From: CAYNDL01 sp964396115
GTDB taxonomy: Bacteria > Patescibacteriota > Andersenbacteria > UBA10190 > CAIZMI01
Assembly: GCA_964396115.1 (NCBI GenBank)
Contig: CAYNDL010000036.1
Location: 1-9,775 of the forward strand
Direction: 5' to 3'
Length of the DNA stretch: 9,775 nucleotides
This document shows positions 1 through 7,074 of the stretch, piece after piece. Positions within the stretch are counted from its first letter, which is position 1. Every line of letters starts with the position of its first letter. The position numbers and the translations under genes were made by a program. The notes below the pieces were generated by a model. The model was not told the origin of the DNA. It ran no database searches and worked only from the letters and a program-made list of their open reading frames with translations.

Positions 1-1
1 G

Positions 2-1384
2 AATGTCGGCAGTCAAGTGATTGGTGGATCAATAAACGTAAACGGGTCCGTTGCGGCGCGTGCAACTAGGATTGGAGAGGATACTGCTTTAGCACGAATC
101 GTACGAATGGTCGAAACCGCCCAAAACTCAAGGGCGCCCGGGCAAAAGATTGCTGATCGTTTTGCACAATATTTGGTAATTCTTGCTGTGGGCTCGGGAC
201 TCATCACTTTTGTTACGTGGTTCGTCATATCCGGTGACTTGATGATGGCGCTTACTTTCGCTATTTCTACAGTTGTTATTGCTTGTCCTGATGCCCTCGG
301 TCTTGCCACTCCGACCGCAGTTGCCGTCGGAACAGGTCTTGCAGCAAAACATAATATTTTAATAAAGGACGCACCAACACTTGAAAATATTGCCAAGATC
401 GACACAGTTGTATTGGATAAAACAGGCACACTAACAAAAGGACAACCCTTAATCGAAGATGTCCTGACTTTTTCAGAGGTTTCTGCGGACGAATTACTTG
501 CCTTTGATGCTGCCGCTGAATCTAAATCGAGTCACCCTTTGAGCAGGGCGGTATTGGAAGAAGCCGAAAAAAGAAACATAAGGATTACTAAAATAATAGA
601 GAAGTTTATTTCCTATCCTGGAAGGGGAATCGAAGCGCATATTGAAGGAAAGGCGATTCTGGCGGGAAACGCAAAGTTTCTCGTGGAGAAAGGGATAGTA
701 ATTTCTGTTGCTGATAAGGAAATAGAACGACTTAGACGTGAAGGGAAAACAGTCACTTTACTGGCTATTGATGGCAAGCTTGCAGGATTATTAGCAGCGG
801 TCGATCCGATTAAGAGTTCTGCGGTAGAAGCCATAAAACGTTTCAAAAAAATGGGTTTGGAAATTTATATGATAACTGGTGATAACGAGAGAACGGCTGA
901 GGCTGTCGGTAATAAACTGGGCATTGAAAAGATATTTGCGGATGTGCTGCCTGAAGATAAGGCAAAATATGTTAAGAAACTCCAGGAACAAGGCAAGTTC
1001 GTTGCAATGGTGGGGGATGGTGTTAACGATGCACCCGCATTGGCACAAGCGGATATAGGGATAGCAATTGGCGCAGGAACGGGAGTTGCGATAGAAACTG
1101 CTAAAGTTGTGTTGATGAAATCCGATCCGCTCGACATATTACGCGCAATCATCCTCAGCAAAGCAACAATGAGGAAGATGAAACAAAACTTGTTGTGGGC
1201 ATCGATATACAATATCCTAGCCGTCCCCGTAGCAGCGGGACTGCTTTATCCGCGTTTCGGCATCGTCTTGAGGCCCGAGGTATCGGCTTTGCTCATGAGC
1301 GCCTCGTCCATAATCGTTGCTGTGAACGCGGTTCTTCTCAATAAGGTTAATAAAAAATTAATTAAAAATAATGAAACTCTTTAA
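2..1384 (+). CDS. Heavy-metal-translocating P1B-type ATPase with CPD motif, 5' truncated
   Basis: This is the C-terminal 460 residues of an integral-membrane cation pump. The frame is open to the left edge, so any N-terminal metal-binding domain, the early helices and the TGES loop lie outside the window; the first residues match the end of the actuator domain. Visible elements in order are two helices around residues 58-105, the ion-site motif CPDALGLATP (Cys codon at 284), the phosphorylation motif DKTGT (Asp codon at 416), the SSHPL nucleotide-domain motif, TGDN and GDGVNDAPAL. Two final helices carry YN and MSASS, as in Cu+ ATPases (P1B-1). Two things are odd: the usual second Cys of CPC is Asp, and the normally conserved GTD after the hinge reads GTG. 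Known P1B pumps hydrolyse ATP to export soft metals; Cu+ is the likely substrate, but the CPD site makes this uncertain. The 3' end overlaps the YHS gene by 14 nt, so they are probably co-transcribed. Confidence 0.93.
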   Translation, partial: NVGSQVIGGSINVNGSVAARATRIGEDTALARIVRMVETAQNSRAPGQKIADRFAQYLVILAVGSGLITFVTWFVISGDLMMALTFAISTVVIACPDALGLATPTAVAVGTGLAAKHNILIKDAPTLENIAKIDTVVLDKTGTLTKGQPLIEDVLTFSEVSADELLAFDAAAESKSSHPLSRAVLEEAEKRNIRITKIIEKFISYPGRGIEAHIEGKAILAGNAKFLVEKGIVISVADKEIERLRREGKTVTLLAIDGKLAGLLAAVDPIKSSAVEAIKRFKKMGLEIYMITGDNERTAEAVGNKLGIEKIFADVLPEDKAKYVKKLQEQGKFVAMVGDGVNDAPALAQADIGIAIGAGTGVAIETAKVVLMKSDPLDILRAIILSKATMRKMKQNLLWASIYNILAVPVAAGLLYPRFGIVLRPEVSALLMSASSIIVAVNAVLLNKVNKKLIKNNETL

Positions 1385-1553
1385 AAAAATTTTTTTCAGA
1401 CAAGACAAAGTAAGAGACGTTGTTTGTGGAATGAAAGTTCAGCCACGAACATCCGAGTTCCTCAGCCTCCATGAAGGAAAGGAATACGTATTTTGTTCGC
1501 AGCAATGCAAGGAACTGTTCGATGCGGACCCTTCGAACTACGGCGACAAATGA
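1371..1553 (+). CDS. Small YHS-domain protein (metal-binding)
   Basis: This 60-residue soluble protein has a basic N-terminus (MKLFKKIFFR) and then a YHS/TRASH-like domain. It contains DVVCGMKV (Cys19), then YVFCSQQCKELFDADPSNY with Cys42 and Cys46, the usual signature of the family. YHS domains are often found attached to or beside heavy-metal P-type ATPases and are thought to bind metal through these cysteines; here the domain is a stand-alone gene. Its ATG lies inside the end of the upstream ATPase gene (14-nt overlap), and its TGA overlaps the ATG of the next small gene in the sequence ATGA. I infer a metal chaperone or sensor partner for the CPD-type ATPase. Family assignment is firm; the substrate is not shown. 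Confidence 0.88.
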   Translation: MKLFKKIFFRQDKVRDVVCGMKVQPRTSEFLSLHEGKEYVFCSQQCKELFDADPSNYGDK

Positions 1554-1636
1554 GTATTCGACGGCTGCTTTATATTATCTGTTGGCCGGTTCTTGTATTG
1601 CTAGTCATTTATTCGCTAATAAAACTATTTATATGA
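1550..1636 (+). CDS. 28-aa single-helix membrane miniprotein
   Basis: This short frame encodes 28 residues: a start MSIRRLL with two arginines, then a continuous hydrophobic stretch (about residues 6-27) containing one Cys (11) and one Pro (13), and a stop directly after. This is the pattern of a single transmembrane helix with a cytoplasmic basic N-terminus. The strongest evidence is placement. Its ATG overlaps the YHS stop as ATGA (1550-1553), and its TGA overlaps the ATG of the following gene as ATGA (1633-1636), so it fills the gap between the two genes exactly. I do not recognise a family. Small helices of this type often regulate or stabilise a membrane pump, so a role as a subunit of the neighbouring ATPase is possible but inferred. 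The alternative is a translated coupling leader with no function of its own. Confidence 0.6.
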   Translation: MSIRRLLYIICWPVLVLLVIYSLIKLFI

Positions 1637-1839
1637 ACAAAAGTAGGCTTTGTGCTAATTATCGTGAGTGGCAGCTCTCCTTGTGGGGCGCGATTTTTTT
1701 GACTTTTGGTGTTGGTTATTTAGTTGCAAGCCACTTCTCGAACTTAAGTCCCTTAATGTATCTCCTAATTATTGTTGGTGCCATATGCCATGGCTATGGA
1801 ATGTGGAAAATAAATAAGGGAACCCACAGGACCAATTGA
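1633..1839 (+). CDS. 68-aa two-helix membrane protein, unknown function
   Basis: The ATG at 1633 was chosen because it overlaps the stop of the 28-aa gene (ATGA). A longer reading from 1471 in the same frame would lie inside the YHS gene and is unlikely. The 68-residue product has a short polar N-terminus with Cys7 and two predicted membrane helices, about residues 15-33 and 40-58, joined by a short loop (SHFSNLSP). It ends in a basic polar tail after HGYGMWK. I do not recognise a named family. It is the last gene of the ATPase-YHS-miniprotein operon, which suggests a small accessory membrane protein for metal handling. His53 and Cys52 near the end of helix 2 could bind metal, but that is speculation. 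Confidence 0.7.
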   Translation: MNKSRLCANYREWQLSLWGAIFLTFGVGYLVASHFSNLSPLMYLLIIVGAICHGYGMWKINKGTHRTN

Positions 1840-1864
1840 CTAAGAAAGGAAAAAGAGTTAAAAC
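1836..1864 (+). promoter_or_regulatory. Possible csoR promoter
   Basis: TTGACT (1836-1841) and TAAAAC (1859-1864) are separated by 17 nt and lie just upstream of the csoR operator. The -35 element matches the sigma70 consensus at five of six bases and the -10 at four of six. Transcription would start near 1871, inside the inverted repeat, so a bound repressor would block it. The -10 is weak and the call is tentative. Confidence 0.3.
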
Positions 1865-1866
1865 AA

Positions 1867-1889
1867 TACCTATACCCTAGGTAGGGATA
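1867..1889. promoter_or_regulatory. CsoR-type operator upstream of csoR
   Basis: This is an imperfect inverted repeat with arms TACCTATACC and GGTAGGGATA around CTA; seven of ten arm positions pair. It shares TACCTRTACCCTAGGT with a second repeat at 3900-3928, which precedes the other copper operon. The TACC...GGTA arms with C- and G-rich interior resemble known CsoR operators. It lies 20 nt before the csoR start, implying autoregulation: apo-CsoR would bind and Cu(I) would release it. Confidence 0.75.
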
Positions 1890-1909
1890 CTAAGTATTCA
1901 ATTACGAAT

Positions 1910-2191
1910 ATGGATCATAAAGAACACAAGCACGAAAAAACCCTTATCAACATGAAGAAGGCACGAAGCCACATAGATAAGATTATAAAGATGATCGAAG
2001 ATGATCAATATTGTGTGGATATCATGCAACAGAATTTGGCTGTGATAGGCCTCTTGAAATCCGCTCACAGCATGATTATGCAAGGGCACCTAGACAGTTG
2101 TTTTAAGAATGCAATGTCCAGTACCTCAAATCAAAAGAAAGAGGAAATGGTACAGGAAATATTGAAAGTGACAACACTGGCGAATAAATAG
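1910..2191 (+). CDS. csoR: Copper-sensing transcriptional repressor CsoR
   Basis: This 93-residue protein belongs to the CsoR/RcnR family (DUF156), all-helical DNA-binding repressors. The copper ligands are visible as Cys35 (QYCVDIMQQ), His60 and Cys64 (GHLDSC), the same C-H-xxx-C spacing as Mycobacterium tuberculosis CsoR (36/61/65). This supports Cu(I) rather than Ni/Co or persulfide sensing. The N-terminus is His-rich (MDHKEHKHEK), which may add weak metal binding. The family-typical A-x-x-H-I-x-x-I-x-x-M-I core is present at residues 18-29. It starts 20 nt downstream of an operator-like inverted repeat and lies 2 nt before the HMA/TauE-like fusion gene, so the two are very probably one autoregulated transcript. 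No Shine-Dalgarno sequence precedes the ATG. Confidence 0.95.
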   Translation: MDHKEHKHEKTLINMKKARSHIDKIIKMIEDDQYCVDIMQQNLAVIGLLKSAHSMIMQGHLDSCFKNAMSSTSNQKKEEMVQEILKVTTLANK

Positions 2192-2193
2192 CC

Positions 2194-3882
2194 ATGAAAA
2201 CAACCGTACCAATCAGGGGGATGCATTGTCGGTCGTGCGAAATTCTGGTCGGGGATAATCTGAAAGCGATAAACGGGGTTGAAAATGTGGACGTGAGCTT
2301 CAAGAAAAAAACGGCAGTTGTCCACCATCTAAGTAAGCTGGATATGGATCAAGTGCGCGCTGCCATTAGTGAGGCGGGTTATGAAGTGGGTAACGAGAAC
2401 CCAAAGGGTTGGCTAAGCAGAAACTGGGCTGATTACAGGGAGTTGATTGATGCAGCCATTGTTTTGATGGTTCTATTTTTTGTGCTCAAACGCCTCGGTA
2501 TTTTTGAACTGGCAGGGAGTGGTTCGGGTAATCCCTCCAATTTGCTTGTTGTTTTATTCATTGGGCTTACCGCCGGAATTTCAACATGTATGGCTCTTGT
2601 GGGAGGATTGGTTCTTGGAATGGCTGCAAGGCATTCGGATAAGCATCCCGAAGTGACGGCGCTACAAAAGTTCCGACCCCACATTTTTTTCAATGTTGGC
2701 CGAATTGCTTCGTACTTTCTGTTTGGTGGATTGATAGGATTGGCTGGAAAGGCATTTCAATTTTCAGGTCCTACGCTCGGATTTCTTACGATTGCAGTTG
2801 GTTTTGTGATGTTATTCCTGGGAGCGCAACTGATAGAAATTTTTCCAAAACTAACAAATTTTTCACTTTCATTACCCTCCGGCATAAGCAAGATCGTTGG
2901 ATTAAAAAAACATCATGAAAAGGAGTACAGCCACAGTAATTCCCTGGCAGTCGGTGCGCTGACATTTTTTCTGCCATGCGGTTTTACCCAAGCGATGCAA
3001 CTGTTCGCAATGAGTACGGGGAGCTTTTCCTCCGGTGCTTTGATTATGGGCACATTTGCCATTGGGACGGCGCCTGGTCTTCTGGGTGTGGGCGGCTTGA
3101 CTTCAATAGTTAAAGGCTCCTTTGCGAAGAAATTTTTTAAGTTTACTGGCCTTCTTGTTATCTTCTTGGCTTTGTTTAACATCTCGAATGGTTATAACTT
3201 AACCGGTTGGAAGAAGTTCACTTTTTTCAACACTTCATCGTCGATGAACGCGAATATCGAAAATGGCGTACAGGTTTTAAGAATGAAACAAAGCTTTAAT
3301 GGATATTCTCCGAATAGCTTCACAATTAATAAGGGTGTGCCAGTGAAACTTATCGTGACATCCGAGGACTCGAACTCTTGCGCAAGCGTGCTGTTAATTC
3401 CCAAGTTGAACATCAATAAGACACTCAAACCAGGGGAAAACATTATTGAGTTTACTCCCAAAGAAGTAGGGGAGATCCGCTTTTCCTGCATTATGGGTAT
3501 GTTTACAGGAAGGTTTGTTGTCACTGATGGCGAACTAAAACTGCAAGGAGATCAAAAAAATACTCAGCCGAGTAGCAGTCAAAGCGTCACAAGTAGGCCG
3601 GTGTCCGGCACTCAAGTCGTTAAGACTGCGTATGTTTCTCTCGGTCAAGATATCTCCCCCAGTGAGTTCGTGGTTTCAGCCGGAAAACCCGTACAGTTTG
3701 AAGTGGAAGTAAAAGAAAACGGGAGAGGCTGTATGAGCACAATTATGATCCCAGGTCTTGTCGATACCCCCGAATATTTAGAGAAGGGCAAGACTTTAAG
3801 CTTCGCCTTCACCCCCAAAAAGGGAACATACGAGATAACGTGTGCTATGGGAGTACCAAGGGGAAGAATAATCGCACAGTAA
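2194..3882 (+). CDS. HMA domain - DsbD_2/TauE-like membrane domain - tandem cupredoxin-like fusion protein
   Basis: The 562-residue product has three parts. Residues 1-66 form an HMA metal-binding domain with GMHCRSC (Cys12, Cys15). Residues 85-336 hold about seven membrane helices of the sulfite-exporter TauE/DsbD_2 type, with TAGISTCMALVGG (Cys132) and FFLPCGFTQAMQLFAMSTG (Cys262). Residues 358-446 and 473-562 are two similar cupredoxin-like domains. The first has NSCASVLLIP and FSCIMGM (Cys396, Cys432, Met434/436); the second has GCMSTIMIP and ITCAMG (Cys513, Cys550, Met552). Neither shows the His ligands of blue copper proteins, so I infer Cu(I) binding by Cys/Met. HMA-membrane-cupredoxin order suggests passage of copper, or of electrons for copper, from a cytoplasmic to an external domain. 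Direction and exact reaction are not known. It lies 2 nt after csoR, and the ATG follows no Shine-Dalgarno site. Confidence 0.88.
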   Translation: MKTTVPIRGMHCRSCEILVGDNLKAINGVENVDVSFKKKTAVVHHLSKLDMDQVRAAISEAGYEVGNENPKGWLSRNWADYRELIDAAIVLMVLFFVLKRLGIFELAGSGSGNPSNLLVVLFIGLTAGISTCMALVGGLVLGMAARHSDKHPEVTALQKFRPHIFFNVGRIASYFLFGGLIGLAGKAFQFSGPTLGFLTIAVGFVMLFLGAQLIEIFPKLTNFSLSLPSGISKIVGLKKHHEKEYSHSNSLAVGALTFFLPCGFTQAMQLFAMSTGSFSSGALIMGTFAIGTAPGLLGVGGLTSIVKGSFAKKFFKFTGLLVIFLALFNISNGYNLTGWKKFTFFNTSSSMNANIENGVQVLRMKQSFNGYSPNSFTINKGVPVKLIVTSEDSNSCASVLLIPKLNINKTLKPGENIIEFTPKEVGEIRFSCIMGMFTGRFVVTDGELKLQGDQKNTQPSSSQSVTSRPVSGTQVVKTAYVSLGQDISPSEFVVSAGKPVQFEVEVKENGRGCMSTIMIPGLVDTPEYLEKGKTLSFAFTPKKGTYEITCAMGVPRGRIIAQ

Positions 3883-3885
3883 AGC

Positions 3886-3914
3886 TTGACGAGATATAGG
3901 GGTACCTGTACCCT
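3886..3914 (+). promoter_or_regulatory. Possible promoter of the copZ-copA operon
   Basis: TTGACG (3886-3891) matches the -35 consensus at five of six bases. At 17 nt spacing the -10 position reads TACCCT, a weak match inside the operator. Poor -10 elements buried in an operator are compatible with tight repression, but the call is tentative. It begins 3 nt after the stop of the upstream fusion gene. Confidence 0.3.
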
Positions 3915-3928
3915 AGGTGTAGGTATCC
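3900..3928. promoter_or_regulatory. CsoR-type operator upstream of copZ-copA
   Basis: This 29-bp imperfect inverted repeat is centred at 3914, with core arms TACCTGTACC and GGTGTAGGTA (eight of ten paired) extended outward by GGG/TCC. It shares TACCTRTACCCTAGGT with the csoR operator at 1867-1889. It lies 13 nt before the ATG of the CopZ-like gene, between two copper genes, which points to CsoR control of a second transcript. Confidence 0.78.
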
Positions 3929-3941
3929 TTAAATTTAAAAT

Positions 3942-4145
3942 ATGCCATCAAGCACTTATAGGATCGGGGGATTGCATTGCGAAGCTTGTGCAAAACTCGT
4001 GTCTAAACACGTAAAAAAAATTGAAGGCGTTGAAGACGCATCGGTGGTCCAGGGAGTTTTAAAAGTCCAAGCATCAAGGGATATCCTTTCGGAGGAAGTA
4101 GAAAGGGCTTTAGCGGGAAGCGACTATAGTTTGCTACCACAATGA
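3942..4145 (+). CDS. copZ: CopZ-like HMA copper chaperone
   Basis: This 67-residue protein is a single HMA (heavy-metal-associated) domain with the motif GGLHCEAC (Cys13, Cys16), a ferredoxin-like fold that in CopZ binds one Cu(I) between the two cysteines. Its length equals that of classical CopZ chaperones. The Met usually found before HC is Leu here. It is the first gene after the second CsoR-type operator, and its stop overlaps the start of the Cu+ ATPase in ATGA (4142-4145), implying coupled translation. I infer that it delivers Cu(I) to that ATPase. It could also be seen as a split-off extra N-terminal HMA domain of the pump. The ATG has no Shine-Dalgarno sequence; the A/T-rich leader is only 13 nt from the operator. 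Confidence 0.85.
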   Translation: MPSSTYRIGGLHCEACAKLVSKHVKKIEGVEDASVVQGVLKVQASRDILSEEVERALAGSDYSLLPQ

Positions 4146-7003
4146 AAACAGCTTACTTAAAAATTGCCGGCATGCACTGTGCTTCCTGTGAAAAGTTGAT
4201 CGCCAGTGACCTTAAGGAACTGCCTGGAGTCGAGAGAGCAACCATAAGTTATGCGGACGGCAGTGGCCGAGTAGATTATAACGAAGAAAAGACCAATGTC
4301 GGGAATGTCATAAATTCTATTAACAGGCAGGGTTACAGTGCGTCCGAGACATCGACACTGGCAGATATTTCAGGGGCGATTCAGATTAGGGCTGAACAAA
4401 AAACAGCCGCTGAGGGCGTAATTACGGTAGGACCGAATGGAGAGCCGCTTTTTTCTGGGAAAATCAGTAGAGACAAATCGATCAACTTAAATGGAAGTAA
4501 GAACAATCTGAATAGTTTCATTGACCGGTTACTGAACAGCGATGTAACAACTTTAATTGCTCCAGCGGTTTCACCAAATCCGGTTCCTCAAACTTCAGAG
4601 ACGAGGGGCGATCTAAACGGGAGAATAAATTTGTCGATCTCAGGAATGCACTGTACCTCGTGTGCGGGGTTGATCGAAAAACAACTTAAAAAGGAACCTG
4701 GCGTTAGCCAGGCAACTGTTAATTTTGCTTCAGAAAAAGCGTCAGTAACTTTTGATAAGAAAACAACGTCTTTGGAGCAGCTTCTTGCAGCAGTTAAACG
4801 TGCAGGTTATCAGGCAATGGTAATAAATGAGAAAGACACGGAATTTGAAAAAAAGAAAAGGGAGCGGGACATAAAAAGCTTTTGGAATAAATTCTTGTTT
4901 AGCTTTGTTTTGTCTTCGCCGATGTTGTACTTCATGCTGATTGATTTCTTCAGGTGGCTTCCGGGCAGCAACGTTCTGCCACCATATTTCGGCATAATTT
5001 CTTTTATTCTGGCCACGCCAGTGCAGCTTTATGCAGGGGCCGGTTTCTATAGGGGTATGTGGTCATCGTTACGTATGAGAACGTTCAACATGGATAGCTT
5101 GATTGCGATTGGGACGTCGACAGCATTTTTGTATAGCATGATTAATTTCTTCCTGTTTGAAAGGGTGAACGGCACATTGCTTGGTTTAGCGGGAGCAAAA
5201 ATTCCAGATTTATATTTTGAAACAGCAGCTTTTCTTATTACATTTGTTCTGCTGGGTAAATGGCTGGAAGCGAAAGCAAAAGGGAGAACCAGTGATGCTA
5301 TTAGAAAATTGATGGGTTTACAGGCCAAAACCGCGCGCATCGTTCGCGGCGGCCAAACCGTAGATATTTCCATCGAAGAAGTAAAGCACGGGGATGTCGT
5401 TGTGGTACGTCCAGGGGAAAAGGTTCCGCTGGATGGAATCGTTACCAGTGGTAGTTCTTCAGTAGACGAGTCGATGGTAACGGGTGAAAGTATTCCGGTC
5501 GAGAAGAGAACTGGAGACACTGTGATTGGCGCAACTATAAATAAAACAGGTAGTTTTGAATTTAAAGTAACAAAGATCGGGGCGGAAACAACACTTGCGC
5601 AAATTATCCGATTAATCGAAGAGGCCCAATCATCAAAGGCTCCTATCCAGGCTTTTGCCGACAGAATTTCTGCCTGGTTTGTCCCAGCCGTAATCGTTGT
5701 TGCTGTCCTAACATTCATGGTGTGGTTCTTTGTTCTCGGTGCGGGTCTGAGTTTCTCGATCATGGCCTTCACAGCCGTCATAGTGATCGCTTGTCCATGT
5801 GCACTTGGTCTCGCTACGCCAACAGCCATAATGGTTGGGACGGGTAAAGGAGCAGAGCACGGTATCCTAATTAAAGGCGGCGAACCTCTTGAGGCCGTTG
5901 AAAAAGTGAACACGGTGGTTTTCGACAAGACAGGAACAATTACAAATGGCAAACCCACTGTTACTGACCTTTTGGCGTTTTCTGCTGATGAAGAGGATGT
6001 TTTAAGTGTTGCCGGCTCCCTCGAGAAATCCTCCGAGCATCCACTCGCTGAAGCTATCTACAAATACGCAAAAGAGGAAAATGCAGAACTTTCAGATGTG
6101 ACCGAATTCTCTGCTATTCCTGGACATGGTGTTAAAGGTAGGGTTAATGGCGAACTGTTCTATTTCGGTAACCGTAAGCTAATTACTGATTTTGCTCGAC
6201 AAGACATAAGCAAACTTGAACGTAAGATTACGCGTCTGGAAGAGATGGGTAATACAGTGATGTTGCTTGCGAGCGAGAAAGAGATAATAGGGGCAATTGC
6301 TGTAGCCGACACAGTCAAAGATACGTCACGTGAAGCGATAGAATCGTTAAAGAAACAGAATATCGAAGTTTACATGATCACGGGAGACAATGCCCGCACC
6401 GCTTCTGCAATCGCGAAACAAGTTGGTATTACAGATGTGCTTTCAGAAGTGTTGCCACAAGATAAGGCGGAAGAAATCAAAAAACTTCAAGGACAAGGAA
6501 AAAGCGTGGCGATGGTAGGTGATGGAATAAATGATGCTCCTGCTTTGGCTCAAGCCAATCTGGGTATCGCCATGGGGTCTGGCACTGACGTGGCAATGGA
6601 AACTGGAGGGATCGTTATTATAAAGAACGACCTCCGGGACGTCGTTACTGCAATAGGTCTATCTCGCGAGACAATGACAAAAATAAGGCAAAACATGTTT
6701 TTTGCGCTCATGTATAACGTAATTGGAATACCAATTGCAGCACGGGTGTTTGCTGGACTAGGTCTTGTCTTGAAACCTGAGTTGGCAGGACTTGCTATGG
6801 CACTAAGTTCTATCTCAGTTGTTTCAAACTCCTTATTACTGAGAGGTTTCAAACCGCATAAAAAGAATTGGGTCTCCATGGTTGCTCCGTTGGTGATGGC
6901 CATAGCTTTCTCGCTGGTCTTCTTTGAATTCGCGAAATTAAGTTCCAACATGACCGAGCAAGAGAACAGCAAAAAGATCGAAGCTGCGGTTGATTTGGAA
7001 TAA
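4142..7003 (+). CDS. copA: Cu+-exporting P1B-1-type ATPase CopA
   Basis: This 953-residue membrane pump exports Cu(I) at the cost of ATP. It has two HMA domains, GMHCASC (Cys13/16) and GMHCTSC (Cys171/174), separated by a roughly 90-residue linker (73-160) that is not HMA-like. The core has TGES (447-450), the ion site CPC (Cys551/553) in CPCALGLATP, DKTGT (Asp595), SSEHPL (His633-Pro634), TGDN and GDGINDAPAL (793 onward) with GTDVAMETG. The late helices carry YN (MYNVIGIP) and MALSS, the remaining ligands typical of Cu+ pumps. At about 950 residues it is longer than most bacterial CopA proteins. A further hydrophobic stretch near the C-terminus (SMVAPLVMAIAFSLVFFEF) predicts an extra ninth helix, followed by a charged tail. 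It overlaps the CopZ-like gene by 4 nt and is probably controlled by CsoR through the operator at 3900-3928. Confidence 0.95.
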   Translation: MKTAYLKIAGMHCASCEKLIASDLKELPGVERATISYADGSGRVDYNEEKTNVGNVINSINRQGYSASETSTLADISGAIQIRAEQKTAAEGVITVGPNGEPLFSGKISRDKSINLNGSKNNLNSFIDRLLNSDVTTLIAPAVSPNPVPQTSETRGDLNGRINLSISGMHCTSCAGLIEKQLKKEPGVSQATVNFASEKASVTFDKKTTSLEQLLAAVKRAGYQAMVINEKDTEFEKKKRERDIKSFWNKFLFSFVLSSPMLYFMLIDFFRWLPGSNVLPPYFGIISFILATPVQLYAGAGFYRGMWSSLRMRTFNMDSLIAIGTSTAFLYSMINFFLFERVNGTLLGLAGAKIPDLYFETAAFLITFVLLGKWLEAKAKGRTSDAIRKLMGLQAKTARIVRGGQTVDISIEEVKHGDVVVVRPGEKVPLDGIVTSGSSSVDESMVTGESIPVEKRTGDTVIGATINKTGSFEFKVTKIGAETTLAQIIRLIEEAQSSKAPIQAFADRISAWFVPAVIVVAVLTFMVWFFVLGAGLSFSIMAFTAVIVIACPCALGLATPTAIMVGTGKGAEHGILIKGGEPLEAVEKVNTVVFDKTGTITNGKPTVTDLLAFSADEEDVLSVAGSLEKSSEHPLAEAIYKYAKEENAELSDVTEFSAIPGHGVKGRVNGELFYFGNRKLITDFARQDISKLERKITRLEEMGNTVMLLASEKEIIGAIAVADTVKDTSREAIESLKKQNIEVYMITGDNARTASAIAKQVGITDVLSEVLPQDKAEEIKKLQGQGKSVAMVGDGINDAPALAQANLGIAMGSGTDVAMETGGIVIIKNDLRDVVTAIGLSRETMTKIRQNMFFALMYNVIGIPIAARVFAGLGLVLKPELAGLAMALSSISVVSNSLLLRGFKPHKKNWVSMVAPLVMAIAFSLVFFEFAKLSSNMTEQENSKKIEAAVDLE

Positions 7004-7074
7004 TAGGTCTATTTGGAACAGACATGAGTTCGAAGAAAGCACATACATAATCATTTAGGTAAATTACAAACATT

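Noticed and set aside
1471..1839. Longer 122-codon reading of the 68-aa membrane gene
   Set aside because: The extra N-terminus lies in another frame of the YHS and 28-aa genes; the ATG at 1633 gives a clean ATGA overlap and a sensible two-helix protein.
5047..5958. 303-codon open frame on the minus strand inside copA
   Set aside because: It lies wholly antisense to a strongly supported CopA core, has low-complexity Ser/Thr/Pro/Ile-rich composition and no recognisable domain; it is a codon-bias shadow.
7004..7074. Possible promoter or CsoR site before the DUF1573 gene
   Set aside because: CATAAT (7046-7051) resembles a -10, but no -35 is present at 16-18 nt and no TACC...GGTA inverted repeat is seen.
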